Origin: Adineta ricciae
Lineage: Eukaryota > Rotifera > Eurotatoria > Adinetida > Adinetidae
Assembly: GCA_905250025.1 (NCBI GenBank)
Contig: CAJNOJ010000073.1
Span: 46,174-110,173, forward strand
Direction: 5' to 3'
DNA length: 64,000 bases
This document shows positions 25,401 through 38,297 of the stretch, piece by piece. The notes below the pieces were generated by a model. It was given only the letters and a program-made list of their open reading frames with translations, had not been told where the DNA came from and ran no database searches. Each line of letters begins with the position of its first letter. Positions within the stretch are counted from its first letter, which is position 1. A program made the position numbers and the translations under genes.

Positions 25401-26772
25401 TGCCCATTATAATATTTGTAGTCTAGCGAAACGAATGCATGTGGTTTGATCAGTTCTCTTAAAGTTGATCATACTGAATGAAGCTGATGTGAATATATAT
25501 TCTACCAGTCCCTTGTCTCTATTTTTCAGATATACATGAGCTGGAAATACATACCAACCGGTGAGACAGAAAAATTCTGGCTCATCGCCAGAGATTGTGA
25601 TGCTAAAGTTTGCAAATCTATCTATCCATTGATAAATGCTTAGATGTCAGGCAGATTAGAATACTGGTACTAAAATGGCTCGGGATAAGAAACCAAACCT
25701 TGAGAAATTGATGCTGGATCAGCTCTTTCATGGATGAGGCAATGGCAAAAACTATGGAAAATGCATTCATGATTCAATAAAAACGAGTTCCTGCTGTACA
25801 TGAACACATAAAAAGGGAAAAAATTGTTTTCGAACGGACAGACACGAAGATGATTACATAATCCGATACACATTTCTCATTTTTATGATTGGTCAGATGT
25901 TTTAATTTTGACTTATTCTTTTGTTTTTTCTCTCATTGGTTTATTTTTTAATCAGTTTTGTTTTATAGGCACGACTAAACGTAGTGAAATTATGTTAAAT
26001 TTCTTATTCAATCTCTTTCCAGGTATGCAATTATCCTTACACGAAAAGCTCCAAACAAATCATCTTTATAATGAAAAAAACTCTCCTCTATTTATCCTTC
26101 GATTTTGTAGCACGTCCTTCAAAAACTTTTTATTATATCCACACCTATGCTTGCTGCTATACTATATCAATAAATTGATTCAGTACGTAAATGAATGACT
26201 TGCTTGGAAATCTGTTTTAGTGGACATTCATATGAAAACTCATTATTGATTGTGAAATACGTGTATATTTCATACGAAAACCGAACTGAGCGCTCGATGA
26301 AGTGTAACAAAAGTTTTGTTTCTTGACGAGTTTGGTCGTGAAATATGCTTTACTGCATTCTTTTCATCGAAAAGTGTTAAAATAGTGTTAAAAACAGAAA
26401 ATTTATATTCTTAGAGTGCGCTTTATATAGTATTATGCCGCTTTAATATAGCTCAAAAGCAGTGTCATTGTCAAATCATGGAGTACCTGTTGACTGTAAA
26501 AACTTTTGCGTTTATAATGAATGTTCATACGTTTTAAATATTGTGAGGTCGTAGTATTCACGTGAGCATTCTTCTGAAACGTATGAAAAAGCATCTTAAT
26601 ATTAACAAAGTACTTCGCTATTCTCACTTATATACTTTTCATTTCCAGGTGATCAATAACATTACTTGTTTTTCTCTATCGAGCTCCACAATGTACGATA
26701 TTTAACATTTTGCAGACATCAAACTTTTCCTTTCAAATAAATTTGTCTCGTCTACTAGAAACATCGCTAGAA
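25401..26772. other. intergenic, no confident gene
   Basis: AT-rich. It may contain the decayed tail of the DUF4419 pseudogene up to about 25640. The frames at 25670-25873, 25908-26198 and 26433-26627 have no motif and unlikely composition. The last 150 bases should hold the promoter of the next secreted-protein gene. Confidence 0.35.
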
Positions 26773-27715
26773 ATGAGCACAACTAATACTATTCTATTGC
26801 TTTTGGTTGTTGTTGTACAGCAATTGTTTTCACAAACCTCACGTTCGTTTATTATGTCGATACAGGCCGATTGGCAATTTCAATGTGAAAATACTACTTG
26901 TGTACCATTGGCAACGATTGCAGCTTCGTATATTCAATATTGTCGAATAAACTGCTTAGCTCGTAGTAATTGTCAAGCAGCGACATTCCAGAATTCGACA
27001 GGCACTTGTAAATTGTTTACAGGTATAGAAAGCCAATACAATAACCTGATCACAAATGTGGATGCTGTGACAATGATTGTCATGGCTAATACACGCATAC
27101 CTACGGGTTAGTACAAAATATATTTTATCGACAATAAACAATAAGAAGATGAAAGCATACTCTTGCAGATAGATATATCAGTGGTTCTCAGTACTAGACC
27201 TGCTAGGTAGTAAATACGAGTTCGAATAAGAGTAGCTTATGAGATAATCATCGCACTCTTTCATATTCGAAGTAGTACCATACCGATCAGATATTTCTCT
27301 TGTATGACTGAGTATCCAACCCAAAATGCTGGTTACATGCTTTTGTAAAAAATTACTCTGTATCTGCTATTCTTATTCTATGGATCGTTCTCACATATTT
27401 GTTTCTAAATTAGAATCAACAACCACACTCACAAGTAGTTCAACTACCACTAGTACTACAACCACATCAACAAGGACGACGTCGACAAGTACTACTAGTA
27501 CTACAACCATTCCCTACAGTCCGTGCTCTCGAAGTTTTTGTTGTACAACTGGATATTCCCAGCCATGTGCTCTCAACGGTTATGCCTGCAATTGTACTGC
27601 TCTTTCTGGTCAAGAAGCCAGTATTATTTGTCCTAGATGTGTCGGTCAAGGCCCTTCTGATTATATGGGCAGTGGTTCCTGCTATTATAATGCTTATTAT
27701 TATTCTACCTGTTGA
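26773..27715 (+). CDS. secreted PAN/apple-like protein with Thr-rich mucin stretch and Cys-rich tail
   Basis: Two exons, 26773-27106 and 27414-27715, give 211 residues; the splice (GTTAGT donor, CTAAATTAG acceptor) keeps frame. The first 25 residues are a signal peptide (ILLLLVVVVQQLF). Exon 1 then has a Cys pattern like PAN/apple modules (CENTTCVPL, YCRINCLARSNCQAATF, GTCKLF). Exon 2 begins with a Ser/Thr run of about 30 residues, probably O-glycosylated, followed by a Cys-rich end (RSFCCTTGYSQPC, CNCTALSG, ICPRC). An upstream in-frame ATG at 26710 would add 21 residues ahead of the signal peptide and is less likely. The 307-base intron is long for this window. Likely an extracellular or mucus protein; ligand unknown. 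Confidence 0.65.
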
Positions 27716-28700
27716 AATCTACACGTTACTGCCCTATTGGCTTTCCTTCTATTTTTCTATTGCAATTTGACATACAATGCGTATTTCGAGGACACACAGA
27801 GTTTGAAAAAATATTTTATCACTGATTTGTTATGTAGATTCACCACGTGTAGTAAAAGATATTCTCTCTATTTTGATTTTTGTTCTACTAAAACGTCAGG
27901 CGACCGAAATTTGTTATTACGAACAATAAAATACTCAATTCTTTTTCTACATAATATTACTAATATGTATGATTGAAAGAGAGTCTTATCAATTACCTCC
28001 CCAGGGCTTACTATTCGATATGGGACAGAAAGTTATGATTACAATCGCATGATGACGTCAATGCATCTAAAAACGAAGCATGACAAAAAAAAGAAAGAGA
28101 AAAGAGCACGACTAGATTTAAAAAAAGATTGCATAGCGTCACACACATTAAGCTACAAAGTATTATCGTTTATTAGTCTTACGCTAATTTCTTGTAACAA
28201 GTGTTATATGTCAAATATTTAGTGGACAAAAAGTGAGTTGCTCTTTATTTGTTTGATGGAATATTAATGCACACCATGGTTACATGTATAAGTCGGCGAA
28301 ATATTATAATAGTCATCCTATATTTCGACAAAAAATGACTTTTATGTTTATCTTGTAAATTTTTAAGCGAGGATAAAAGTCAACTAAACGAGGAAAGAGT
28401 TATCCATGTGAATGATAAGTTTTCGGTTTGATGGTCGAAGGTATTCGGCTACATCGCAAAAATTCTTTTCTACAGCAACATAAAAACATTTTTACCTGTT
28501 TTCTTTCTCTTTAATCTAAACAATTCAAAAAATACGACAGAACAGCAAGAGAAAATAAAAAAGAATATTTGTCAGGTTAGTATAAAAAATGAAGCATCAA
28601 TATCACACATTGGCAGAACACAACCACATCGACGTCCATATTAGCTCGAATGCAATCAATGTATTCTACATTCAAGACTAACAATACTGGATAGTACAAA
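27716..28700. other. intergenic, no gene seen
   Basis: About 1 kb of AT-rich sequence without a plausible frame on either strand. Confidence 0.4.
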
Positions 28701-28702
28701 TA

Positions 28703-28783
28703 CTAGGTTGTGGAAAAAGTTCGTGCGCCGTGTTATAATATTAATAATAGTAACGCGGTGCACAAACTTTTTCCTCAATCTGG
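28703..28783. mobile_element. 81-base foldback element, Tc1/mariner-type MITE
   Basis: Nearly the whole element is one inverted repeat. The left arm contains GTGGAAAAAGTTCGTGCGCC; the right arm, read in reverse, contains GAGGAAAAAGTTTGTGCACC. Both flanks are TA, the target duplication of the Tc1/mariner group. There is no coding capacity, so it would depend on a transposase elsewhere. It could also form a strong RNA hairpin if transcribed. Confidence 0.6.
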
Positions 28784-28905
28784 TATACCATGTTGTAGAG
28801 CTTTTTGAGGCGCATCGAACGGTATATGATAACTCTTGTTTTCATAAGACTTTGAAGGAGCTAGAGTCCATTTGCTAATAGGCGACTATACACCCACATC
28901 CACAC

Positions 28906-28921
28906 TAGTGGCGTAGCCAGG
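28906..28921 (+). repeat. hAT 5' terminal inverted repeat
   Basis: TAGTGGCGTAGCCAGG, the inverted match of 32674-32689. Two subterminal copies of CGCCAGGCCACC follow at 28941 and 28962, with a third near the other end at 32654; these may be transposase binding sites. Confidence 0.85.
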
Positions 28922-29198
28922 GCCTGGCATGTCCTGGCGTCGCCAGGCCACCGCCGCTGTTCGCCAGGCCACCGGGAATTTTTTTAAAATAAGCTATTTC
29001 TTTATTGTAAAATATTAATGATCACTCCTCATTGAAATTTCTGATAATGGGTGACATCTGAAAAATATTAGAGATAAAGTCAGTATAATTTCGATTGGAC
29101 TATTAGTACGTTAGATTTTAGTTCAGTTACTGTAGTAAGCAAAGGAAGAAAGCGCTGTTTACAGATAACATTCACAGATTTAAGTTCATATTTTACAG

Positions 29199-32100
29199 AT
29201 GGATCAATTTTCTAAATTACCAAAGCGTGGCACCATTCAATCGTTCTTCAATTCATATAGCACAAATAATCGAAAATCGAACTCTTCAGTTACAGATAAC
29301 ACGTCAGATTCTCACTCAGACGAGAGAATCAAAACTGTCTCGAGATCTGTTGATTCTGAACAACAACAGGATCAAATTTCTCTACATTCACCATCTTCAT
29401 CTTCTCGAATTTTATCACCCTTGCAAAGTAATTAATTAAAGCAAAAATTCTTTAACATCTATCACAATATTTCGTAGATTGCTCTACATCATCAAATAAA
29501 GAAGAAAATGTTTGTTTATTTTCATCAGAATCACCTGCATTATTATCACCATCAAATAAACGTCGACAAGATCAAACTTCTTTATCTTCACCTAAATCTC
29601 CTCGACTAGTCTCACCATCATCAAGTAAATAAGACGATGATATTTTACTATTTAATGCAATCAAACTTATAAGATTTTTTTGTCATACAAATAGCAATAT
29701 GAATAGTTTCTTTGATCTTTATTAGGATCTTCTCAGTTTGTATCAGCATCACCATCAAGTAAACAACAACAACTAACTTCATCTGCAGCAGGACCTGATG
29801 TGCTATTAATATCACCCATCCAACGACAACAAGAACAAACTGATTTATCTTTATCAAAATGTTCTTCATCTTTACTTTCATCATCAAATAAATCACAGTT
29901 ATATCCTTTTGATCTTAGTAATTCGTTGAATGAACCTCCTGCACAACCAAAACTTGCTACTTATCCCTTTGATAAAGATAAAAGATGTTTTCATAGTCAA
30001 TGGTTCTTACAATTCAGTTGGTTAGAATATTCAGTACAAACCGATTTTGCTTATTGTTATTATTGTAGACATTTTAACTCTAGTGCAAGGCTTAATACTC
30101 GAGTAAGAAATTTTAATTCCTTACTGATTGCTTTTCTAATACTCGTTTCTGCTTAGAATCAAAGTGATGCTTTCGTAAATGGTTTCCATAGTTGGAAAAA
30201 TGCATTTAGTAAAAAACAAGGCTTTTCAAAACATGAACTAAGTCAATCTCATAAACAAGCTGTAGTTAATTTTGAAGAATATGTTTTACGAAAAAAATCT
30301 TCGTCGAATGTTATACAAGTTCTGGATAGATCACGAAATCAAGTAATAGAACAAAATCGGACCAAATTGAAGAAAATCATTTCACTTTTACATCTGTGTG
30401 CAAGACAAATGATTGCACTTCGTGGTCATGTAGAAGATGCATCGTAAGTGCAATTTATTTGCAATGATACATTATTTACTTTTGCTTTTACATTATGACA
30501 GATCAACCAATAGAGGAAATTTCATCGAATTGTTGAAGTGGAGCAGTAGTACTGATCCTGTTGTTTCATCAATTTTAAATGACAGTGCAAAGAATTCAAC
30601 ATATCTTAGTCCACAAATACAAAACGAGATGATTTCATTGGTGGCTTCTAATATTCGTCAACAAATAACAACAAAGGTGAATATGGTCCGCTTTCATGGA
30701 AAATTTTATTTTATTTCTATTTTCTAGATAAAAGAATGCATGTTTTCATTGATGGTTGATGAATCACGAGATATATCAGGCAATGAACAACTTAGTGTAG
30801 TCGTACGTGTTATTGATCTCGAAGTTACAGCAAATAAAGATAATCTTTATCGTTCAACTTTATTCAAGGAATATTTCCTTGGTTTCATTAAACTTGTTGA
30901 ATTTGATGCTCAGTCATTAACAGATGAAATCGTTAAGTTTTTGTCATCAATAAATGTTGATCTGCAAAACTGTATAGCTATGTGTTTTGATGGGTAAGAT
31001 CAATAAATGGTCAATATTTTATGAATACACATCATACATGAAATTTAATAATTCTTGCTCTTCTCTTTAGTGCATCTGTTTTATCGGGTATACACAGTGG
31101 TGTTCAAGCATTGTTACGCCAACAATTTATTCCACGTGCAATATATGTACACTGTTACGCACATAAATTGAACTTAGTCATCTGTGATGTTACGAAAGCT
31201 ATTCCCTATTTATCTGAATTCTATTCAATTGTGAACAAGATCTATACTTATTTTCATAAATCTAGTGTAACAAATGAGACTTTTAAGAAAGTTCAACAAC
31301 AACTGAAGATAGGTAAACTCATCCAGTTTTAGTTGGAAATAATGTATGAAATTTTTTATTCAGACTGTTCGATTTTATCCAATAGTACTACGATTAAAAA
31401 CTGGGCTGAAACAAGATGGGATAGTCGTTGGACATCAATTCAATCAATCATTGATAATTACAGAGTTTTAAAACAAAGTTTAGAAGAACTTGAAAATGAA
31501 GGTTCCGATCGTTCAATTGATGCACGAGGTTTATTGTTGGGAATAAGGGAACCGTTATTTATTGTGACTCTTTTCATTATACAACAATTATTTGGTAAAA
31601 TAAAAATATTATCAGATCAATTAAAATGTAAGATTTCTCATTCAACCACATGTAATTCATTGTACTCTCTTCTTTGTTAATAAAACTGTTTTATGGATAT
31701 TCTAGCTAAATCACTTGATTTTGGTAAGGCTCATAGCCTGATTAGTGATATAATCAATCAAATCAATGAATTGCGAAGCAAAGAAGAATTTTCAAGATTG
31801 TTTGAACAAATAGCTGAATTTTGTGATGTAAATGATGTTGATTTCAATGTTCCAGCTAAGCATAGAAGAACAAAAACTTTGTCAACAAGATTCAAAGATT
31901 GTGTAGTTATGAGTACAATAGGACAACGAGAAAATATTAGTAGTGTGGATGAATTTAGAGATCGTGTTTTTTATCCAGTAATTGATGCTATTCTTATCGA
32001 AATGAATGACCGCTTTTCAAATAGCAACTTAGAAATTATTCGTGGTATTTCATCTTTATCACCTGATAGTTCACAATTTTTGGAAATCGAAGAATTAACA

Positions 32101-32475
32101 CATCTCTGCAATATGCTACAATGTGATGGTCAATTATTGAAGAATGAAATTCAAGTATTAAAGCCTATGTTGAAAGAGCCAAAATTAAAGGATATTGTGG
32201 ATTTGTACTTCGAAGTTTTACCATATAAACAAGCATTTCCTACAGTCATATCTCTTCTTGTTGGAGCATTGACAATTCCTGTATCGTCAGCAACTACAGA
32301 ACGAACTTTTAGTAAAATGAAATTTATTAAAACTGCTGCACGTAATAGTATGACTGACACTAGATTAAGTGATTTGTCTATAATAGCTATTGAAAGAGAT
32401 TTCGATGTCGATTATGAACAAATAGTTGATACTTTTGCTATTGAACATAAAAACAGTCGGATATTGTTGAAATAA
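29199..32475 (+). CDS. hAT transposase (TTF zinc finger, RNase-H-like core, hAT dimerisation domain)
   Basis: Nine exons join in frame into 918 residues: 29199-29427, 29478-29624, 29726-30102, 30157-30443, 30502-30676, 30728-30993, 31071-31312, 31364-31627, 31706-32475. The first 200 residues are Ser/Gln-rich. A TTF-type finger follows (WFLQFSWLEYSVQTDFAYC), then DUF4371-like and catalytic core stretches (MVDESRDISGNEQ; CAMCFDG in the form CIAMCFDG; YVHCYAHKLNLVI; WAETRWDSRW), and the C-terminal dimerisation block (SSATTERTFSKMKF). It resembles ZMYM-like/hAT-5-type transposases. No internal stop or frameshift remains after splicing, so it may encode an active enzyme that cuts and pastes this element. 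Confidence 0.85.
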
Positions 32476-32673
32476 TTTTTATTTATCTTTTCTTAATTAA
32501 CTTCCACTTTTTGTATATGATCTAATTCAATAAACTTGTTAATAGGTTAAATTACTACGACTCATAAGGAAGTAAAATAGTCGAATATACATTTTAACTT
32601 ATTGAAAAACTATTGAAATCCAGTGAATAGGTTTTATAATAGATATAAGGCGTCGCCAGGCCACCCACCAAAT

Positions 32674-32689
32674 CCTGGCTACGCCACTA
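32674..32689 (-). repeat. hAT 3' terminal inverted repeat
   Basis: CCTGGCTACGCCACTA, the exact reverse complement of the 5' terminal repeat at 28906-28921. Confidence 0.85.
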
Positions 32690-35600
32690 CTTAATCTCTT
32701 CTCGCAATTGATAAGAGAGAAAGCAAAACGCATAGGGAGGAATTTTCCATACACATCATGTGTTTCTTCGTTTACATTTGCAACTATTTAGTTAGGAACA
32801 GAGATGAAAAAATATCACCTTCTTTTCTCATTTAAATAAAAGAATATGCGAAATCTAACAGAAAATATTCTTGATCGACTACTCTCGAGATATCAATTAA
32901 ATGGTGTGTAAAACATTGTTTCATTGTAGACTACTTAGAAAAAAACTCATTTCCACATTCAAGATAATATGCTAGGCATTTGTTTATTTCTTTTGTTTCG
33001 GACACGTCGCTTACTGAGTAAAACAAATCAATCATACTTAGTAGAATAGTTTACTGGTTTTGTCAGCAAATAAATAATCATAATTCGTCTATACTAGATA
33101 CAAATGGTTATGATGATGGACAGACGAAATAAGAAATATTCTACATGACGTGTCCATAATCTTGAACTGTAACTATTTCATCTCCAACAGAGAGATTTTT
33201 TTTACAGAACTCTATGTACGGTGAAATACTATCATGTCGATGTTCAACAATTACGACTCCTTACAATATTTTCGTTATGAATCTTGTCTGCTTTCATCTA
33301 ATATTTCGAACGAGTATATTTATTGTAGAAGATTTTCGAAAGACAGTAAAATCTCAGCTTCATAATTATTCCTTACCATAGGTGTAAACGCGATCCTGTT
33401 TTATTAGTTTGAACTCCTCTTAGCTCTATCTTCAGGATGTGGGGCCCACGCACAACTCTTTGACTCTATTATGACAAAGTTACTTTCATTGAGACAACTA
33501 AACGAATATATTGGTAAGCTTAGAAAACATTTCAATTTAGAAAGTGATATTGTTTAGGGAAAACTCCATTGATCATAATGTCTTATATAAATGAAGAAGA
33601 TTGTTACCCTCGCTCAACGATATAACTTCAACTGAAGATTTATCCTTTTTCTTCATAGACATCAAGGCATTTTGTGGGAATGAATAAATTGTTCATACTA
33701 TCTTTGAAGTCAACTTGAGCAATATGAGTAAATTTTTGAGCTAATCTTTCGAAAAAAGGGAGAAAACCTAATTTATTCAACAATAAAAGATCGAAACGAA
33801 TATCAAAATTAACACTATCGAAAACACGAAAAGAGTTTAAGCTCTATAATGGATACAAGTGAGCTGTCAGAATCGTTCGACTCTACGTCCGTGTTGGAGT
33901 TTGAAATTAGATTCAAATTGACGTTGTAGCCTTCATCTTTTGTGGTCGGTTAACTATTTATACATTTTTTTCTCTTATGCCACTCTGATCATTCAGTTCT
34001 TGGGTAGTTGAAGCTTATTTGAGTATGGTAGTCGCTTTTTTATTGTTGGTTTGCTGATCTCAACCACTGGGAACTAGTAAGGGGCCGACCATAGTAAGAA
34101 AACCGTTTGATTTTCTCCTACAAGGTAGTGATGTCGGGCTTCGATTTTTGTCAGGATAGTATCGTGGTCGACGAATCTATGTCGATTGGGTTAAATGTCG
34201 AACTTTTGATGCTAGCGGAGAATAAATTAGGAACAGTGATAATGATGCCAGTGGGGCGACACCACCTATTTTGAACAACGTTGACGATATTTGACTGACT
34301 ATCACACGGAAGTCGATATCAACACTGTGGAGGTTCAACCAACATGCTCTACAAAGAAAACAAAATAATCATTATTTTTCCAAATGCTATTCACTCACTA
34401 TCATGCCCCTCGTGCTTTATCAGTTCGTGTTCCTTGAGTACAAGTATTCGTGCTAATGCTGCGGTCGCTTCTTGTTGAATACATTTGTAGCTAGTTGGAT
34501 TGTAAGAGATGATTGTATTTGTGTTAAGAGAGAAATATGTTAAGTAGAAAAAGAATCATAGACGAAGGCCGTGACGTGCATACGCCTTATGTAAGATGTC
34601 GAACAATGCCACAACTTTCTTCCCAGAACCTTTGTGGGTCTTAATGATACTATGTCTAATGTTGCCACAGATCAAAGTTCGACGATGCTTGCTACATGGA
34701 TAAAAGTTAAAGATAGATAAAACAGAGCCTAAGGAATATTGAGAACACTGGTGAAATACAAGGAAAATAAATACAATAAAACTATAGGCGTATAAATCTA
34801 AGAATAGAAGATAAAATAGTCTGCCGTGTTGTTTCCTTGAACCAGTGCTAACAAAACTCACTGGTAGCCTATTAGTTACGAAAAAATCCGTCACATGTAT
34901 CGAGTGTCGGCTCAGAGACGAAATGACGGAAAAATGACTGAAGAATGGACGAATGATATTTACTGCCAAAAAATCATCACGGTTTAAAAAAGAAAGATGA
35001 CAACACAAAATGATGATTACATGATGTCATGAGAAGATGCTGTGCAGAGAACAGAAAACATGTGAGCATATGCGAAAAAAAAATGTGAAAAACGTGAGAG
35101 AACGAGATGCATGTTGCTAATAGAGAATGATTTATATACATCATCCTTTAAAAGAGTGAATGAACAATAATACTCAATATACAAATGATACATTGCATGT
35201 ATAAACCGCAAGGACAAGAAATTGACTGGCTGTATGTATGACGATGTACTTAGCATCTAGAATTACACTCATTGTTTATTTATATATATTTTCCATCCAA
35301 CTGCTCATCGATTCATAGGAAGTCAAGTGAATGTAAGCGTTCACCTAATACGACATCGCCTGCAGTGAACGCATTTTGAACGGTCTCGCTAGTGTTTACT
35401 ATGGAGAGGTTTTACTGTATTCGACAAAATATTCCAAAGCAGCCATGTCGTCAATGTTGACGACTATCTATATTACAAGTATAGTGGTTATATCTGTGCT
35501 ATACTAAGGTAGAAACCGTTGAAGAAATCTTGGAAATGATGCGCTACCGTTTCGAACATGCTCAAAACTAGCTAAGAAGTCGAAACATCATCGTGGAGTA

Positions 35601-37589
35601 AAACTGTTAGTTCTATATTTCTATCTGACAGCACATTAAATTTCGTGTGTTAGGATGAAAAAAACATATTCGAGATACAGAGAATGCAATTAAGGCAAAG
35701 TACATGAAAATCGACTCGCGATGATAATATGCTCATGAAATTGAATGACAGTACTCGGATGTATCTAGCATTCTTTAAAATAAGTTTTTGAACTGATTAC
35801 CTTCAGTTTATTCACGGAAGAGAGAATAAAAGCACAATCTTTGAACTTCACTTTCTCTTTGATTTATTTTTGTTAATCGACACAAAAAATAAATAAGCAA
35901 GCACTGGTACCGATGCACAAAGCAACAGCCATCAGTGAGTACTGTGTTATGAGTAATCCGAATGCAAATTTGTAGAGATTTTCTTGACAGTAGTTCTCTG
36001 GGATTCGCTTATCATATTGAACACTTGGTCTCACGCCAAATACCCACACGCTTCCCTAGAGAAGAAAACATACATATTATTCAACTGATCGAAACTCTTT
36101 GGTTATTTTTCTTTCTGTACCGCGATTAACCACGAGAAGTAGAAGAATGCTAATAAACATACAAAACAATTCGTAGTACATCTTCCGATATGACTATCTT
36201 CACCACAGCATTTGAATGAAATAAGCAACTATAAACAAGGCGTGAGTGTATGAAATATATGCTAATTAACACCTACGATAGTGAATGTAGTACCGAAAAC
36301 ACCTATACCCACAGCTCCGAAAACAGTCATCCATTGTGGAATCCATGGTTGAATAGGACAGTCAGATTTATAAATTTGACCAACGACCAGAGCAGCTACA
36401 GGTAGAAACGTTGCTATCAAAATCATGATCAAGACAGATACTTGTTTCGATGACATTGCATCTCTTTCGACAGAGTATTCGTCTGTCGAATCTATACTCA
36501 TTGAAATAGGAGACACTGTGCCCGAAAGTTTGTTCAATGGATCTCTTGGGATTGTATTTGATATAGTTGGTATACCTATGTAAAACAGAGATTAAGAATA
36601 ACTGCTATTGGCTGACAAGAAAATAATTGTGTTGTGTTTTCACAGTTACGCGTACTGTTATAATGAGTTGTTGACGATGATGATGGTAGCGACGTCAGAT
36701 TACTAGTATCATTCTCGTCGCATTTCTTTATCTGTAACAGTAAGCCATAAATGACAACAGATGACCGATGTTGCGTTTTCCACTCTAATTCTTCATTCGG
36801 AATGTGCGTGCATATTCTTTGCATTCGCACTTGCGCACCAACTGTCTCTGGCTGCACGATAATTGAGTCGGGCTTTTGTCTACATTGCAATACTACTTTT
36901 ATAGTATAGAGTCTTGAATCATGAGGCGATCTGAAATGATACGCACGAGCGTAAGCTTGATGTGCCGCGTAAGTAATTGACGGCGTTGTGAAAATGTAAT
37001 GCTCTTTCGGAATATGACCTTTTGGTATTTCTAACTTTTTGCCATACATGGTAATATCGTTGGGCAACAGCAATTGTCGATGTTCGACACAGGATCTAGC
37101 GCTTTCAATACTAGTTCCATGGTAACAAACCAACCACGTACTCCATACATTGTGAAGCTCGCAGATGTCACTGTCAACCGAAACAGCAAAACGAGTCCAA
37201 CCATGTGGAATAACATATTTGTAACCAGCGACGGTGAGAGCGTCGGGATGACTTGATGGATAGCATTGATAACAATAACATCGATCGTGAACCGGCTTAC
37301 GCAATTGAGAAGGCCATGCAACACTCTCTAAAAACTCTCGTCCAATACGAAAATTTTCACACTCACCTGTTGCCATTTGCACAACAGAGGAAAGAATGAT
37401 TGCAATGGCAAGATCTATAGTCACGAAATCACACAAAAAGAAAAGAGAACACTATTCTTCCACTCCGGTCAAATTGTTTATATGAAGAGAGTAGTTTACA
37501 GAAATCAGCGTCGTAAAATGTGAGTTTTACGTATGTACGAAACTTCGAAAATCATAGATGAAAGAAAAATCGTCATGGCTTCTCTTCAA
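32690..37589. repeat. segmental duplication A, copy 2
   Basis: Collinear with 6647-11423. It starts at the base after the hAT 3' terminus. At 37589 copy 1 is cut by an N while this copy continues into the upstream region of the 4TM-PARP gene. Its first 3.2 kb (32690-35872) holds no confident gene; the longest minus-strand frame, 34556-35008, is a diverged form of the frame at 8518-8856 with mostly amino-acid-changing differences. Confidence 0.85.
35873..37376 (-). CDS. PARP-like/TMEM272-like membrane protein, block A copy 2
   Basis: Exons 37376-36650, 36575-36277, 36228-36121, 36055-35873 give 438 residues, with the same exon lengths as the copy at 9707-11210. The start is MATGEC. The catalytic-like residues are kept (CYHGTS, PSITYAA, ELEWKT), as are the Cys-rich CYCYQCYP stretch and all four membrane helices (IYKSDCPIQPWIPQW, FYFSWLIA, GSVWVFG, YKFAFG). 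Differences from copy 1 are few and mostly conservative (for example N for K in residue 8, H for N in KEHYIF), which fits a gene still under selection or a very recent duplicate/allele. Confidence 0.8.
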
Positions 37590-38297
37590 TGATACTCTGA
37601 AAAAAAACATAAGCAACTTGCCAGGTCTCAATTGGTTGAATAAGTAGTGATATATCGAAATATACACTAATAGTGTTTATATGTAAGATTCTGTTATTGT
37701 TGATACTATTTGGCGTCAGAATACCTAGTCAGATGTAAATCTCAACGACATAGTCAAGATTTCATCACTAAGAAAAATATCTTTATTCGTGGTGTATTGT
37801 CACACACATTACGGTGTAGTGAGATATTTTGTTTGCTTGATCAATTGCATCTTTGACTTAACTGGAAAGACTCTTAAGTATGTTTCTTTTGTATCTGACG
37901 AGAATGTACAGTAAGTGTTTGGAACACTAGCATGAATTTTGTTTAGCATGAACGCACAAAACTTAGCAAATTGCTGGTAGTCTTCAAGAAGAGAATAACC
38001 GTTATCTTCCTTTGATGTACATTTACTTTCTTTTGTAAAACCATTTCTCTTGACGACAACTTCTTACTGTGTTCTATAATATCAATTAAGACCAAACAAA
38101 GGACAAAGTTGGTAAATTCCAACTAAAATTTTATTGCTCTTTTTCGTAGAAAACGAACATTCTTTCTACGTCAAACAATAGATATCTTTTTGCACTACTA
38201 ATAAAACAATATACGTATTTGTTGATAGCCCATAAAACAAAACTTTGAGATTAGAAACACAGCAACAGAAGCTACCGGTGATTCGCGAGGAAAACGG
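37590..38297. other. upstream region between two divergent ART genes
   Basis: Together with 37377-37589 this separates the minus-strand PARP-4TM gene from the plus-strand 4TM-PARP gene, so it should contain both promoters. No coding frame is seen. The equivalent piece of the other haplotype/copy is missing from the window (between N11424 and N48468). Confidence 0.45.

Larger units (their letters stand above)
28906..32689 (+). mobile_element. hAT superfamily DNA transposon, apparently full length
   Basis: 3784 bases bounded by 16-base inverted repeats and carrying a spliced, unbroken transposase gene. The terminal TAGTGGCG differs from the usual hAT CAGTGGCG only in its first base, at both ends. 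No 8-base target duplication is seen: the left flank is ATCCACAC and the right flank CTTAATCT. The right flank is exactly where duplicated block A begins, so one flank has probably been exchanged by recombination, deletion or misassembly. Confidence 0.88.
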
